64,000 bases of DNA from assembly GCF_024359545.1 (NCBI RefSeq), contig NZ_JAKQZG010000017.1, forward strand, positions 1 through 64,000. Direction: 5' to 3'. The position numbers were made by a program, and so were the translations under genes. A model generated the notes under the pieces. It searched no databases. It was not told the origin of the DNA and worked only from the letters and a program-made list of their open reading frames with translations. Of the stretch, positions 54,068 through 64,000 are shown piece by piece; within the stretch, counting starts at the first letter, position 1, and the number at the start of each line of letters is the position of its first letter. This DNA comes from Jiella marina (GTDB lineage Bacteria > Pseudomonadota > Alphaproteobacteria > Rhizobiales > Rhizobiaceae).

Positions 54068-54900
54068 TGGCACTCGAAAAGCTCTTTCCGCCTTTCGATC
54101 CCGGCTCGCCCGACGAGCCGGAGGGCCAGCGATCCCGCCGGATTCCGTTTCGCCGGATCGTGCCGAACCTGATCACGATCCTTGCGATCTGCGCCGGCAT
54201 GACCGGCATTCGGCTGGCCTTCGAGGGGCGGTTCGAGCTGGCGATCGCGATGGTTCTGGGCGCGGCGCTTCTCGACGGCATCGACGGGCGTGTCGCTCGG
54301 CTTCTGAAGGGCCAGAGCCGGTTCGGCGCCGAGATGGACTCACTGGCCGACATCGTCAATTTCGGCCTGGCGCCGGCGCTCGTGCTCTATGCCTATGTGC
54401 TCAAGGAGGCCGGCGCCTTCGGCTGGACCGCGGCGCTTCTCTACGTCTCGGGCTGTGCCCTGCGGCTTGCGCGCTTCAACACCATGCTCGACGATCCGCA
54501 CCGGCCGAAATGGCACGGGGCCTTCTTCGTCGGCGTTCCCGCACCGGCCGGTGCCGCGCTCGCACTTCTGCCCATGTATGTTAGCCTGATCGGCATCGAC
54601 GCCGGTCTGCCGCAGGTCACGGCTGGCTTCACGGCGTTCTATCTCGTCTTCGTCGGCCTGTTGATGGCAAGTCGCATCCCCACCTGGTCCGGGAAGGGGG
54701 CGGGCATCCGCGTGCCCCGCAGCTACGCGATCCCGATCATGCTGCTCGTCGTCCTCTATGTCGCGACGCTGGTCAGCTTCTTCTGGGCGACCCTGACGGT
54801 GACGGCGCTCGCCTACTATCTCTCGATCCCGTTCTCCTGGCGCGAGTTCGAGCGGCGTACCCAGCGGGAAAACCGGCTGACCTTCCCGAAGGCGGATTGA
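54067..54900 (+). CDS. pssA: CDP-diacylglycerol-serine O-phosphatidyltransferase
   Basis: A 277-residue membrane enzyme that makes phosphatidylserine, the substrate for Psd. The CDP-alcohol phosphatidyltransferase motif DGx2ARx8Gx3Dx3D is complete in DGIDGRVARLLKGQSRF and GAEMDSLAD. About eight hydrophobic segments follow a polar N-terminus. It is co-translated with psd and converges with yciB seven bases later. Confidence 0.95.
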   Translation: MALEKLFPPFDPGSPDEPEGQRSRRIPFRRIVPNLITILAICAGMTGIRLAFEGRFELAIAMVLGAALLDGIDGRVARLLKGQSRFGAEMDSLADIVNFGLAPALVLYAYVLKEAGAFGWTAALLYVSGCALRLARFNTMLDDPHRPKWHGAFFVGVPAPAGAALALLPMYVSLIGIDAGLPQVTAGFTAFYLVFVGLLMASRIPTWSGKGAGIRVPRSYAIPIMLLVVLYVATLVSFFWATLTVTALAYYLSIPFSWREFERRTQRENRLTFPKAD

Positions 54901-54907
54901 GGCGCGC

Positions 54908-55564
54908 CTATTTCCCGCCGCCGATCGGCTCCAGCGAGTGGCGCTTGATCAGAGGAAACTGGGTGAGCATGAAAACGATGGTGATCGGCATGGTCGCCCA
55001 GACCTTGAAGCCGACCCAGAAATCGGTCGAGAAGTTCCGCCATACGACTTCGTTGATGATGGCCAGAAAGACGAAGAACAGGCCCCAGCGCAGGGTCAGC
55101 TTGCGCCAGCCCTCGGCGTCGAGCTTAAAGGCTTGGTCGAAGACGTAGCCGAGCAGCGACTTGCCGAAGAGCAGGCCGCCCAGAAGCACGGCGGCGAAGA
55201 GCGCGTTGACGATGGTCGGCTTCATCTTGATGAAGGTCTCGTCCTGAAGCCAGAGCGTGAGCGTGCCGAAGACCAGCACCACCGCGAGCGTGACCAGCGG
55301 CATGATCGGCAGCGTCCGCGTGATCGCCCAGGAGACCGAGAGCGAGATCACCATCGCGGCCATGAAGAGGGCGGTCGCAATGAAGATCGGCCCGCCCAGT
55401 TCGCCCAGCGCCGGCCACATGGCGGCGAGCTGCTCGCCGCGGGAATTGGCGAAGAAGAAGACGAGAAGCGGCCCGAGCTCCAGCGCGAATTTCAGAAGCG
55501 GGTTCACTTCCTTGCGGCCGGGCGCGTTCGGGTCTTCTTCGAAGATATGGTCTTTCATGCTCAC
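54908..55564 (-). CDS. yciB: Inner membrane-spanning protein YciB (IspZ/septation protein A)
   Basis: A 218-residue protein with five to six helices. Family blocks are [60 protein letters not shown] and [15 protein letters not shown]-like [18 protein letters not shown]. It is linked to envelope and septation functions in bacteria, with no known catalytic activity. It follows ftsY in the standard Rhizobiales order; ATG at 55558 is an alternative start. Confidence 0.93.
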   Translation of the reverse strand: MSMKDHIFEEDPNAPGRKEVNPLLKFALELGPLLVFFFANSRGEQLAAMWPALGELGGPIFIATALFMAAMVISLSVSWAITRTLPIMPLVTLAVVLVFGTLTLWLQDETFIKMKPTIVNALFAAVLLGGLLFGKSLLGYVFDQAFKLDAEGWRKLTLRWGLFFVFLAIINEVVWRNFSTDFWVGFKVWATMPITIVFMLTQFPLIKRHSLEPIGGGK

Positions 55565-55639
55565 CTCTTGCGCCGCTCATATGGGCGATGACCCAGGCGA
55601 TTGATAGGCGTTGAATCGGAAAACGGAGAATCGATCGCG

Positions 55640-57256
<1,617 letters not shown>

Positions 57257-57264
<8 letters not shown>

Positions 57265-58582
57265 GACTGTCGTTCGTTCTTTCATTCGAGGATGGCCGGG
57301 CAGAACCTTCGGTCAGCGTCGGCACTCCGGTCAGGACGCCATCGGCGATACCGGTAATCATAGTGTCGACGATCCTCCCGGGGAGGCCGGCGTCGATCCG
57401 ACACAGGGTGAAATCCTCGGCGCGGCCAAGGCCTTCCCGCTCGATCAGGATATTCTGGTGGGTGCCGACCCGGCTTTGAAGATGCGCTTCGTGGGCGATC
57501 TCGCCTGCGGCACGCAGGAGGGCGGCGCGTTCCTTGATCACCGGCTTTGCAAGCTGCGGCATCTTCGCGGCCGGTGTTCCCGCGCGCGGGCTGAAGGGGA
57601 AGACGTGCAGGAAGGTCAGCCCGCATTCCTCGACGAGCTTCAGCGAATTCTCGAACATCGCCTCGGTCTCGGTGGGGAACCCGGCGATGATGTCGGCGCC
57701 GAAGACGATGTCCGGGCGCTTCGCCCGCATCTCGGCGCAGAAGCGGATGGAATCGCCGCGGCTGTGCCGTCGCTTCATGCGCTTCAGGATCATGTCGTCG
57801 CCGGCCTGCAGCGAGAGATGGAGATGCGGCATGAAACGCGGTTCCGACGCGATCGCATCGACCAGCGCCGGATCGGCCTCGATGGAATCGATTGAGGAAA
57901 GCCGCAGCCGGGCAAGGTCCGGCACGCGGCGCAGGATCGTCTGGACAAGATCGCCGAGCCTTGGCCGGCCGGGCAGGTCGGCGCCCCAACTCGTCATGTC
58001 GACGCCGGAGAGAACCACCTCGTTGTAGCCGCTGTCCACCAGACGCTTCATCTGATCGACCACGGCACCCATCGGCACCGAGCGCGAGTTCCCGCGGCCA
58101 TAGGGGATGATGCAGAAGGTGCAGCGATGGTCGCAACCGTTCTGGATCTGGACGATCGCCCGCGCGCGTCCTTCGATCGCATCGATCATGTGGCCGGCGG
58201 TCTCGGTCACGCTCATGATGTCGTTGACGCGGACCTTCTCCTCGGCCGAGACGCCGAAATCCGGCAGCTTGCGATAGTTCTCGGCGGCAAGCTTCTCCGT
58301 GTTGCCGATGACGGCGTCCACCTCCGCCATTTCGGCGAAGCGGTCGGGTTCGGTCTGGGCGGCGCAGCCGGTGACGACGATCTGCGCGTCCGGATTCTCG
58401 CGCCGCGCCTTGCGGATCTGCTGGCGGGCCTGGCGCACGGCTTCGGCGGTGACCGCGCAGGTGTTGAAGACGATGGCGGGGCGCGCCTCGGCGCCGAGGC
58501 CGGCTTCCTCCGCTTCGCGCTTCATGACTGCCGACTCATAGGTGTTGAGCCGGCAGCCGAAAGAGACGATCTCGACGCCCAT
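57257..58582 (-). CDS. mtaB: tRNA t6A37 methylthiotransferase MtaB
   Basis: A 441-residue radical-SAM enzyme making ms2t6A at tRNA position 37. The N-terminal UPF0004 domain has the three cluster cysteines in FGCRLNTYE, FNTCAVTAEA and VTGCAAQ. The radical-SAM motif is CDHRCTFC, followed by SIDSIEADPALVDAI and FGADIIAGFPTETE, ending in a TRAM-like domain. The start at 58582 shares one base with the dapF stop (TGATG), and its end overlaps the ftsY start, so dapF-mtaB-ftsY is a tightly coupled operon. Confidence 0.95.
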
Positions 58583-59508
58583 CAGCCGAGTTCCCGCGTC
58601 TCGGTTTCGACGGGATCGTCGCGGGTGAAGGCTCCGGTCTCGGGGTCCAGCCGGCCGGACCATTCCCATTCGGCGGGACCGGTCATGACCACATGGTCGT
58701 CTTCGCGCCATTCGATCGTCAGCGTGCCGCCCGGCTGAGTGACGGCGACGGTGCGGCCGGTGCGCCTCGTGCGCGCGGCGGAAACGGCGGCGGCACAGGC
58801 GGCCGAGCCGCAGGCCCGCGTCAGCCCGACACCGCGCTCCCAGGTCCGCATGGTGAGGCTCGTCGGGCCTGTGACCTGGGCGATCGAGATGTTGGCGCGC
58901 TCGGGAAAGATCGGATGGTTTTCGAGGATCGGGCCGAACCGGTCGAGCGCCAGATCGTTCACGTCCCCCTTCACCCAGAAGATCGCATGGGGATTGCCCA
59001 TGGACATGACGGAAGGCGAGTGCAGGACCGGCGCGTCGATCGGCCCGATCTGCAGTTCGATGGCGCGGGTGTCGCGGAACTCCTCCGCCAGCGGGATGTC
59101 CTGCCAGCCGAAGCGCGGCTTGCCCATGTCGACGGAGATCCTGCCGTCCTCATGCTCTTCGGCCAAGAGGAGGCCGGCCCGGGTCTCGAAGGTGAATTGC
59201 GTCTTGGCGGTTTCAGCGGCGAGCGCCTGGACGACGCAGCGCGTGCCGTTGCCGCAGGCTTCGGCCTCCGACCCGTCGCGATTGATGATCTTGACGTAAG
59301 CGTCGGTTCCGTCGATCCGGGGCGCATGGATCGCCATTATCTGATCGAACCGCGTGGCCGGATCCTCCGCGAGCGCGCGCGCAGCCGCCGTGGATATGCG
59401 GGTCTTGGATTCCCGCATGTCCACGACGAGGATTTCGTTGCCGCAACCGTTCATGCGCGCGAAGGAAACGCTCGATCCGTCCATCGATGCTAGCGCCGTC
59501 TGTTCCAT
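58582..59508 (-). CDS. dapF: Diaminopimelate epimerase
   Basis: A 308-residue enzyme converting LL- to meso-diaminopimelate for lysine and peptidoglycan. The two catalytic cysteines are Cys85 (EACGNGTRC) and Cys233 (TRACGSAAC), with [15 protein letters not shown] at the N-terminus. The C-terminus has a ~25-residue acidic extension. No strong ribosome site is seen before the ATG at 59508; ATG at 59484 is possible. Confidence 0.96.
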   Translation of the reverse strand: MEQTALASMDGSSVSFARMNGCGNEILVVDMRESKTRISTAAARALAEDPATRFDQIMAIHAPRIDGTDAYVKIINRDGSEAEACGNGTRCVVQALAAETAKTQFTFETRAGLLLAEEHEDGRISVDMGKPRFGWQDIPLAEEFRDTRAIELQIGPIDAPVLHSPSVMSMGNPHAIFWVKGDVNDLALDRFGPILENHPIFPERANISIAQVTGPTSLTMRTWERGVGLTRACGSAACAAAVSAARTRRTGRTVAVTQPGGTLTIEWREDDHVVMTGPAEWEWSGRLDPETGAFTRDDPVETETRELG

Positions 59509-59749
59509 GCAGCGCTATATGGCCGATCGGCCTTGGGAATGAAAGGTGGGGAGGGCGCCACGCTTGTGGCGCGGCAACGAAAACAAGCGTACTGTCGGCG
59601 AACTTCCTCTCAAGGGTTTCCCTGTGCCGACGATTTCGCCCGCGCTCGCGCCGATCCTCTTGCCTTTCGGAAAGTGAGCCAGGACTCCGGAGCGGGCGCA
59701 CGCCGGGCCGAGCTCGAAGAGGCCGCTCCGCGGGGCGTCTGCGCGCCTG

Positions 59750-60451
59750 TCAGGGCGTCGAGAACGAGAACCGCGGTGCCGCCGCCTTCCATGAGCCGTC
59801 TTCGGCACGCACGGAAATCTGGTAGCTCCCGGCATCCTGCGGGAGATCGTCCGGAATGATGATCGCCGCCCGCAGGGTGCCGTCCTGACCGGTCCGGGTC
59901 TCTTCGAGAACGGAGAAGGCCGTGCCGGGCGTTCCTCCTGCGATCACGGCCGGCTGATCGGCGGGAAGGCCGCTCGCCGTGACCGTCACCGTCGAGCCCG
60001 GCTCGCCGCTTTGCGGTTGAAGCGAGACTTCGGCGTTTCCGTCGCCTGTGGTCAGGTCGGTAATCGACTGACCCAGATTGCGGATGTTGTCGCTGATGTC
60101 GGGATTGTCGGCCAGGAATCCTTCGATCGAGGATCGCACCGACGAACCCACCTCGGAGGCGGTGTCGCCCAGTTGGCGGCCGGCCTCGCTGGCGAAGGAT
60201 TTCAGCCGGTCCATGGGCCCGGTGAGACTGACCGTCTGTCCGACCCGCAGATCGGCGGAGCCGTCGATGCGTGGGTTGGCCCGAAGAATCAGCCCCTCGG
60301 TGACATCGCAGCGCGAGGCGATCGTGCTCAGCGTGTCGCCCGGCTGAACCTCGACCTCGCTCCCGCAGCCCGTTCCATCTCCTGCGGATTGCGCCATTGC
60401 ACCGATCGGCGCGAGCGTCAGGCCGCTCGCCAGAAGTGCTGCTTTCCACAT
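59750..60451 (-). CDS. Secreted LysM domain protein with Ig-like C-terminus
   Basis: A 233-residue exported protein. The signal peptide MWKAALLASGLTLAPIGAMA is followed by a LysM domain at ~33-78 (EVQPGDTLSTIASRCDVTEG ... LRVGQTVSL), where two Cys (GCGSEV and ASRCDV) may form a disulphide. A helical spacer (~80-130) leads to a beta-rich module (AEVSLQPQSGEPGSTVTVTA). It probably binds peptidoglycan in the periplasm; role unknown. It is 241 bases before dapF on the same strand. Confidence 0.83.
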   Translation of the reverse strand: MWKAALLASGLTLAPIGAMAQSAGDGTGCGSEVEVQPGDTLSTIASRCDVTEGLILRANPRIDGSADLRVGQTVSLTGPMDRLKSFASEAGRQLGDTASEVGSSVRSSIEGFLADNPDISDNIRNLGQSITDLTTGDGNAEVSLQPQSGEPGSTVTVTASGLPADQPAVIAGGTPGTAFSVLEETRTGQDGTLRAAIIIPDDLPQDAGSYQISVRAEDGSWKAAAPRFSFSTP

Positions 60452-60593
60452 TCCATCATCTCCCGCTTTCGGCAATTTTCCGGCATGGGGCCATGCCTGC
60501 TTCTTCAATGCCGAGGGAATGGCGGCGTTCCGCAGCCGGCCTGCACCTGGGCCGAATCCGCCGCCGAGAATGGCGGCACAGGATGCCGACGCG

Positions 60594-61673
60594 CTATTTC
60601 TCCCAGTCGGTGCCGATCGCGTCGCGATCGAGTTCGCGGGAGTCCTGCATGATGTCCTTGCACTCGGCACTGTCTGCCTGGTCGGGCTCCTGCGGGTATT
60701 CCGCACCGTCGGCGTCGCGGGTGAGTGCCATCTTGAAATAGATGGGGAAGTGATCCGAGCCGATATGCGGCAGCCGCTTCATCTCGATGTAGTCGAAACG
60801 GGCATTGTGGAACAGGTGATCGAGCGGCCAGCGAAGCAGCGGATAACGGGCGTCGAACGTGTTGTAGAAGCCGCGGCCGACGCGCGGGTCGAGGAGACGC
60901 GAGACGCGCTGGAAGAGCCGCGTCGTATGCGACCAGGCCACGTCGTTGAGATCGCCGCAGACGATCGCCGGCAGTTCGTCCGCGTCGACCAGGCGCGCGA
61001 CCTTGACGAGTTCGGCGTCCCGGCCGGCGGAATCCGCGTAGGGAACCGGCGGCTCGGGGTGAACGCAATAAAGCCGGAAGTCCCGGCCCGGGCGAAGCGT
61101 GACCCGGGCGATGAAGGAGGGCACGTCCTCCATGACGAGTTCGGCGATCCGCACGTGGGAGAGTTCGAGCCGGGAATAGAGGATCATGCCGTAGGAATTG
61201 TCGAGCGGCCGCGAGATCACGTGCGGCATGGTTTCGCCCAGCGGTTCGAGCGCCTTCGCCCAGCCCTCGTCCACCTCCATGAAGAGCGCGAGATCGGGCT
61301 TTTCACGTCGCACCAGTTGGACTGCGTCTTCATAGCGCCGGTTCGACATTTTGACGTTGTAGGAAAGGATCGAGAATGTACCGGGGCCGTTCGGATCGCC
61401 CTCGTAGCGCTGCGACTGGGTCGAGCGCAGCGGCGAGAACTGGGCGATGCAGGCGATCTGCACGATCGCAACGATGGCGAGAATGCCGGCCAGCCACCAT
61501 TTCCCTGAGCCTTCGATCAGCAAGAACGAGAGAACGGCGAGGAGCGCCGCGAGCGCCAGGATCTGCAGGCGCGGAAACGAGCAGACGCGGACAAACCCGT
61601 GGGAGATCCGCAGGAAAGGCAGGGCCGTCGCCACGGCGAGGACGGCTGTGAGGAAGCCGAGAACATAGATCAT
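60594..61673 (-). CDS. Endonuclease/exonuclease/phosphatase family membrane protein
   Basis: A 359-residue protein. About three N-terminal membrane helices (residues ~2-20, 36-55, 60-80) are followed by a DNase I-like domain: ILSYNVKMSNRRYEDAV, LFMEVDEGW (metal-binding Glu), VCGDLNDVAWS and the catalytic HIGSDHFPI. This layout is seen in uncharacterised alphaproteobacterial proteins; the substrate could be a phosphodiester or phospholipid. ATG at 61673 is directly before the first helix. Confidence 0.88.
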   Translation of the reverse strand: MIYVLGFLTAVLAVATALPFLRISHGFVRVCSFPRLQILALAALLAVLSFLLIEGSGKWWLAGILAIVAIVQIACIAQFSPLRSTQSQRYEGDPNGPGTFSILSYNVKMSNRRYEDAVQLVRREKPDLALFMEVDEGWAKALEPLGETMPHVISRPLDNSYGMILYSRLELSHVRIAELVMEDVPSFIARVTLRPGRDFRLYCVHPEPPVPYADSAGRDAELVKVARLVDADELPAIVCGDLNDVAWSHTTRLFQRVSRLLDPRVGRGFYNTFDARYPLLRWPLDHLFHNARFDYIEMKRLPHIGSDHFPIYFKMALTRDADGAEYPQEPDQADSAECKDIMQDSRELDRDAIGTDWEK

Positions 61674-62358
61674 TGAGCGTCAGAGCGTGGGGTGGTTTCT
61701 CTTGACCAGGAAACTCCCGGCGGCGGGACACAACGACGCGGGGCTTTGTCAGGAAACCCCACGCTGCTCTGGCGTGGAAATAGGCCGCCGCCACAATCGT
61801 TCCATGTTTCGCGTCACGAGCACGCTCGGCGAGGAAACAAACCGATCCACAACGCGAGACAGCGCGGTCTCGCGACCGCGCTAGTCCCACCCTCCGCTCG
61901 CAGTGGGGCGTTGAGCGAGCGAAAGTGTCTCTTGTCTCAACTGTCGGGCAACCTGCTGACGCCGAGCCCGACCGGTGACGAACACCGACAACTTTCTGAC
62001 TGAGGTGTCCCCTCTGGCGCTCTGTCGTTCCGTCGCACTGTGGAGTGGAAGGCCTAGAGAGATTTTTGCTGCTTCGACGTCGTTCGCGCTCCGGCTTGCA
62101 TTCGACCTTTGCCGATCGTGCCTTGTTTTGCCTGTCGGGCACGGGGCGCCGAAGACACTGTTGCGAGGATCGTCGACACGGCCCTCGTCCAAGGGGCCAA
62201 AGGAACCGTTCAGGAATGCCCGCTCGCTCATGGCGGCGCGGAAACGTCAAACACCCCTTTCGAGCGGACAATCCGGCCGAAAGGGGCGTCGCTCAGTGTC
62301 GCCGTCGCCACGCAAGCAGAGCGTAGCGGCGGCTCAAGCATGCCGTGAGCGTTCAGGC
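61674..62358. other. 685-base region without a recognisable gene
   Basis: No reading frame here resembles a protein family and no tRNA fold was found. Two perfect stems stand out: AGCGCGGTC/GACCGCGCT (61861-61869 with 61874-61882, loop TCGC) and CCCCTTTCG/CGAAAGGGG (62254-62262 with 62278-62286). The second follows the cytochrome c peroxidase stop on the minus strand by about 70 bases and could end that transcript. The region could hold a small RNA or decayed gene; the promoter for the gene at 61673 is also expected here. Confidence 0.4.
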
Positions 62359-63417
62359 CTATTGCCCCGGCACGACGTCCTCGCTCGGCCGCGGGGTCGA
62401 GGCCGTCTCCGCCGGCAGCACCGGATAGCTCACCTCGGGCATCTGGCCGGTCAGCGAGTCGAGGAAGGCGACGATGTCCTCCACCTCCTGGTCGGTGAGG
62501 TCTTCGCCGAGCTGCGAGGTGCCCATGATGGCGACGGCCTGCTTCAGATCCCAGACCTTGCCCGAATGGAAGTAGGGCGCCGTAAGGGCAATGTTGCGCA
62601 GGGGCGCGGCACGGAAGACGTAGGAATCGTCGGCCGTCTCGGTCACCGCGAAGCGTCCCTTGTCGTCTTCTGGCAGAACTTCCGCACCCGGCTTCTCGAT
62701 CAGGCCGAAGGGATAATAGCCATTGCCTCCGAGATTTATGCCGCTGTGGCAGGATGCGCAGCCCTTGTCGATGAAGGTGGCGAGACCGGCCTTCTGCTGT
62801 TCGTCGAGGGCCGCCTCGTTGCCGTTGAGATAGGCGTCGAAGGGTGCGGGCGTCAGCAGCGTCGCCTCATAGGCCTCGATCGCTCTGGCGAAATTGTCGA
62901 ACGTTACCGGGTCGCCCTCTTCCGGGAACGCCGCTTCGAACCATTCGACATATTGCGGCATGGACTTCAGCGTCGCGACGACGTTCTCCGGCGTGTTCGC
63001 CATCTCGACGCCGGCCTGCACCGGTCCCTTGGCCTGGGCCTTGAGATCTTCGGCGCGTCCGTCCCAGAACTGCGCCTCGTTGAAGACCGCGTTGAGGGCG
63101 GTCGGCGCGTTGCGCGGCCCCTTCTGCCAACCATGGCCGATGGAAGTCTCGAGATTGTCGTCGCCACCGGTCGCGAGGTTGTGGCAGGAGTTGCAGGAAA
63201 ACACGCCCGACGCCGACATGCGCGGATCGAAGAACAGGGCCTTGCCGAGTTCGATCTTCTCCTCGGTGATCGGGTTGTCGGTCACGGCGGGGATGGTCGA
63301 GGGCAGTGGCTCGAACACCGAGACGGCCTGCTCGCGCAAGTCCTGAGCTGAGGCCGTGCCCATGAAGACCAGGGACAGGCCGGCGGCAGAGAGCAACGCG
63401 TTCAATGTCCTGTGCAT
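62359..63417 (-). CDS. Di-haem cytochrome c peroxidase
   Basis: A 352-residue periplasmic enzyme reducing H2O2 with electrons from cytochrome c. The signal peptide (to ~24, TASA|QDL) is followed by two haem-binding motifs, CNSCH (75-79) and CASCH (220-224). Family blocks include KIELGKALFFDPRMSASG, NAPTALNAVFNEAQFWDGR, RAAPLRNIALTAPYFHSG and LDSLTGQMP. MauG-like relatives share the fold, but the length and motifs favour CcpA. An FNR-type box 81 bases upstream suggests low-oxygen induction. Confidence 0.94.
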   Translation of the reverse strand: MHRTLNALLSAAGLSLVFMGTASAQDLREQAVSVFEPLPSTIPAVTDNPITEEKIELGKALFFDPRMSASGVFSCNSCHNLATGGDDNLETSIGHGWQKGPRNAPTALNAVFNEAQFWDGRAEDLKAQAKGPVQAGVEMANTPENVVATLKSMPQYVEWFEAAFPEEGDPVTFDNFARAIEAYEATLLTPAPFDAYLNGNEAALDEQQKAGLATFIDKGCASCHSGINLGGNGYYPFGLIEKPGAEVLPEDDKGRFAVTETADDSYVFRAAPLRNIALTAPYFHSGKVWDLKQAVAIMGTSQLGEDLTDQEVEDIVAFLDSLTGQMPEVSYPVLPAETASTPRPSEDVVPGQ

Positions 63418-63497
63418 GACAACCTCGCAAAATTCCTACTGAGTGAATGGAAGGCTTATTTACAATCGCACCATAACGGTCTCGTGAGGTGGCGACT

Positions 63498-63511
63498 TTG
63501 ATCTCGCTCAA
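63498..63511. promoter_or_regulatory. FNR/FixK-type box upstream of the cytochrome c peroxidase gene
   Basis: TTGATCTCGCTCAA matches the TTGAT-N4-ATCAA consensus at nine of ten specified positions. It ends 81 bases before the peroxidase start codon, a reasonable distance for activation at about -41.5 with a short leader. Bacterial di-haem peroxidases are often activated by FNR-family regulators under low oxygen. Confidence 0.7.
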
Positions 63512-63860
63512 AGAGTTTGGAGATATTCCAAGCCACAATAGCGAGTTGAGTCGGAGCGATGATCAGGCAGACGTCACGCGTGTCGCCTCGCGTCGCGACC
63601 AGGGTCATCCAGGATTTCGGGGGATGGTCTCGGGTAGGCCCGGTCAGGGCAAACCTTGACATTCGGCCGCCTTCCTGTTTGAAGCTGCCGCAAATCCGCG
63701 ACATGCCGTCCGCGACCCGCCGACCGGGCCCCTCGTCCTGACAGGTTTTCCCTGCAGGAAGCACGAGCCGCCCGGAGGTCAACATCCGCCAGCGAGATTC
63801 GCCCGCGGATGCGATCATGTTTTGTGCGTGAGGGTTTGCGAGCCGGCGCTGTTTGCCCCA

Positions 63861-63882
63861 CCTTCCGGTCGATACCGGAAGG
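63861..63882 (+). promoter_or_regulatory. Hairpin in the ffh leader next to the ribosome site
   Basis: A perfect 9-bp stem (CCTTCCGGT 63861-63869, ACCGGAAGG 63874-63882) with loop CGAT ends two bases before the ribosome site GGAAGGAAG (63885-63893). The 5' arm's CCTTCC could alternatively pair with the ribosome site itself, so it may tune ffh translation. Confidence 0.5.
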
Positions 63883-63897
63883 ACGGAAGGAAGCTTG

Positions 63898-64000
63898 ATG
63901 TTCGATTCACTGCAGGACCGCCTCGGGTCCATCCTGAACGGCCTCACGGGCCGCGGCGCGCTCTCCGAAAAGGATGTGAGCGCGGCGCTGCGTGAGGTTC
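63898..64000 (+). CDS. ffh: Signal recognition particle protein Ffh, N-terminal fragment
   Basis: The first 34 codons, MFDSLQDRLGSILNGLTGRG then ALSEKDVSAALREV, are the N domain of the SRP54 GTPase Ffh; the rest lies beyond the window. GGAAGGAAG is placed five bases before the ATG. Ffh binds signal sequences and meets its receptor FtsY, encoded about 7 kb away on the opposite strand. Confidence 0.95.
   Translation, partial: MFDSLQDRLGSILNGLTGRGALSEKDVSAALREV

Larger units (their letters stand above)
63418..63897. other. 480-base divergent region between the peroxidase gene and ffh
   Basis: It contains the FNR-type box (63498-63511) serving the peroxidase gene and a hairpin just before the ffh ribosome site (63861-63882). 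I looked for SRP RNA here because ffh is adjacent, but no GGAAGGAAGCA-type domain with flanking pairing was found. No other gene is supported between about 63520 and 63850. Confidence 0.5.

Noticed and set aside
63700-63860. Possible SRP (4.5S) RNA next to ffh
   Set aside because: A GCAGGAAGCA-like string occurs, but the flanking bases do not form the conserved domain IV helix.

Overview
This is a high-GC chromosomal window from an alphaproteobacterium, most likely of the order Rhizobiales (Hyphomicrobiales), possibly near the Aurantimonadaceae. The evidence is the gene content and order (DUF2948-hisD-UPF0262-phosphatase; rpmH-rnpA-yidC-engB; dapF-mtaB-ftsY-yciB close to ffh; psd-pssA), CtrA-type boxes before ftsK, an FnrL/FixK-type box, and Rhizobiales-style palindromic intergenic repeats. 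No rRNA, tRNA, CRISPR array or intact insertion sequence was seen. The genus call is inference.

Layout. 0-7.5 kb: the tail of a chemoreceptor ending in a CheR/CheB-tether pentapeptide, a 3-hydroxybutyrate dehydrogenase-like SDR, a tiny DUF3096 membrane protein overlapping a type II NADH dehydrogenase, a cytochrome P450, and ftsK behind two tandem CtrA boxes. 7.7-17.1 kb: an ABC-transporter-dependent capsule export locus with kpsM, kpsE, kpsT, two GT4 glycosyltransferases (one frameshifted), a second kpsE-like gene, and a divergent KpsD/Wza-type outer-membrane lipoprotein. 17.4-26.6 kb: a secreted DUF4424 protein, a TRAP transporter (DctQ plus a DctM with an unusual repetitive tail), a large indolepyruvate ferredoxin oxidoreductase-family protein, a small putative HTH protein with recX, and a PfpI/DJ-1 protein. 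26.6-38.2 kb: a Wzx/Wzy-type exopolysaccharide locus with a kinase-less ExoP/GumC chain-length protein, a Tat-type GH10 glycosidase, Wzx, DUF6492, WecG/TagA, GT4 and GT2 transferases, Wzy and an acyltransferase. 38.4-46.3 kb: housekeeping genes (hisD cluster; engB, yidC, rnpA, rpmH) interrupted by a CatB/Vat-type acetyltransferase and an unknown membrane protein. 46.4-54.9 kb: a 1574-residue LysM protein with a roughly 900-residue acidic disordered stretch, an Atm1-type ABC exporter, psd and pssA. 54.9-64 kb: yciB, ftsY, mtaB, dapF, a small LysM protein, an endonuclease/phosphatase-family membrane protein, a di-haem cytochrome c peroxidase behind an FNR-type box, and the start of ffh.

The window is dominated by the cell envelope. 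Two separate polysaccharide systems sit about 9 kb apart, beside phosphatidylethanolamine synthesis, YidC and SRP-dependent membrane insertion, and LysM envelope proteins.

The most striking observation is ftsY. Its N-terminal 96 codons and its NG domain lie in different frames, joined exactly at a run of nine A residues that forms an in-phase A_AAA_AAA slippery heptamer. This is either a homopolymer sequencing error or recoding/slippage of an essential gene. A second frameshift, not at a homopolymer, splits a capsule glycosyltransferase.
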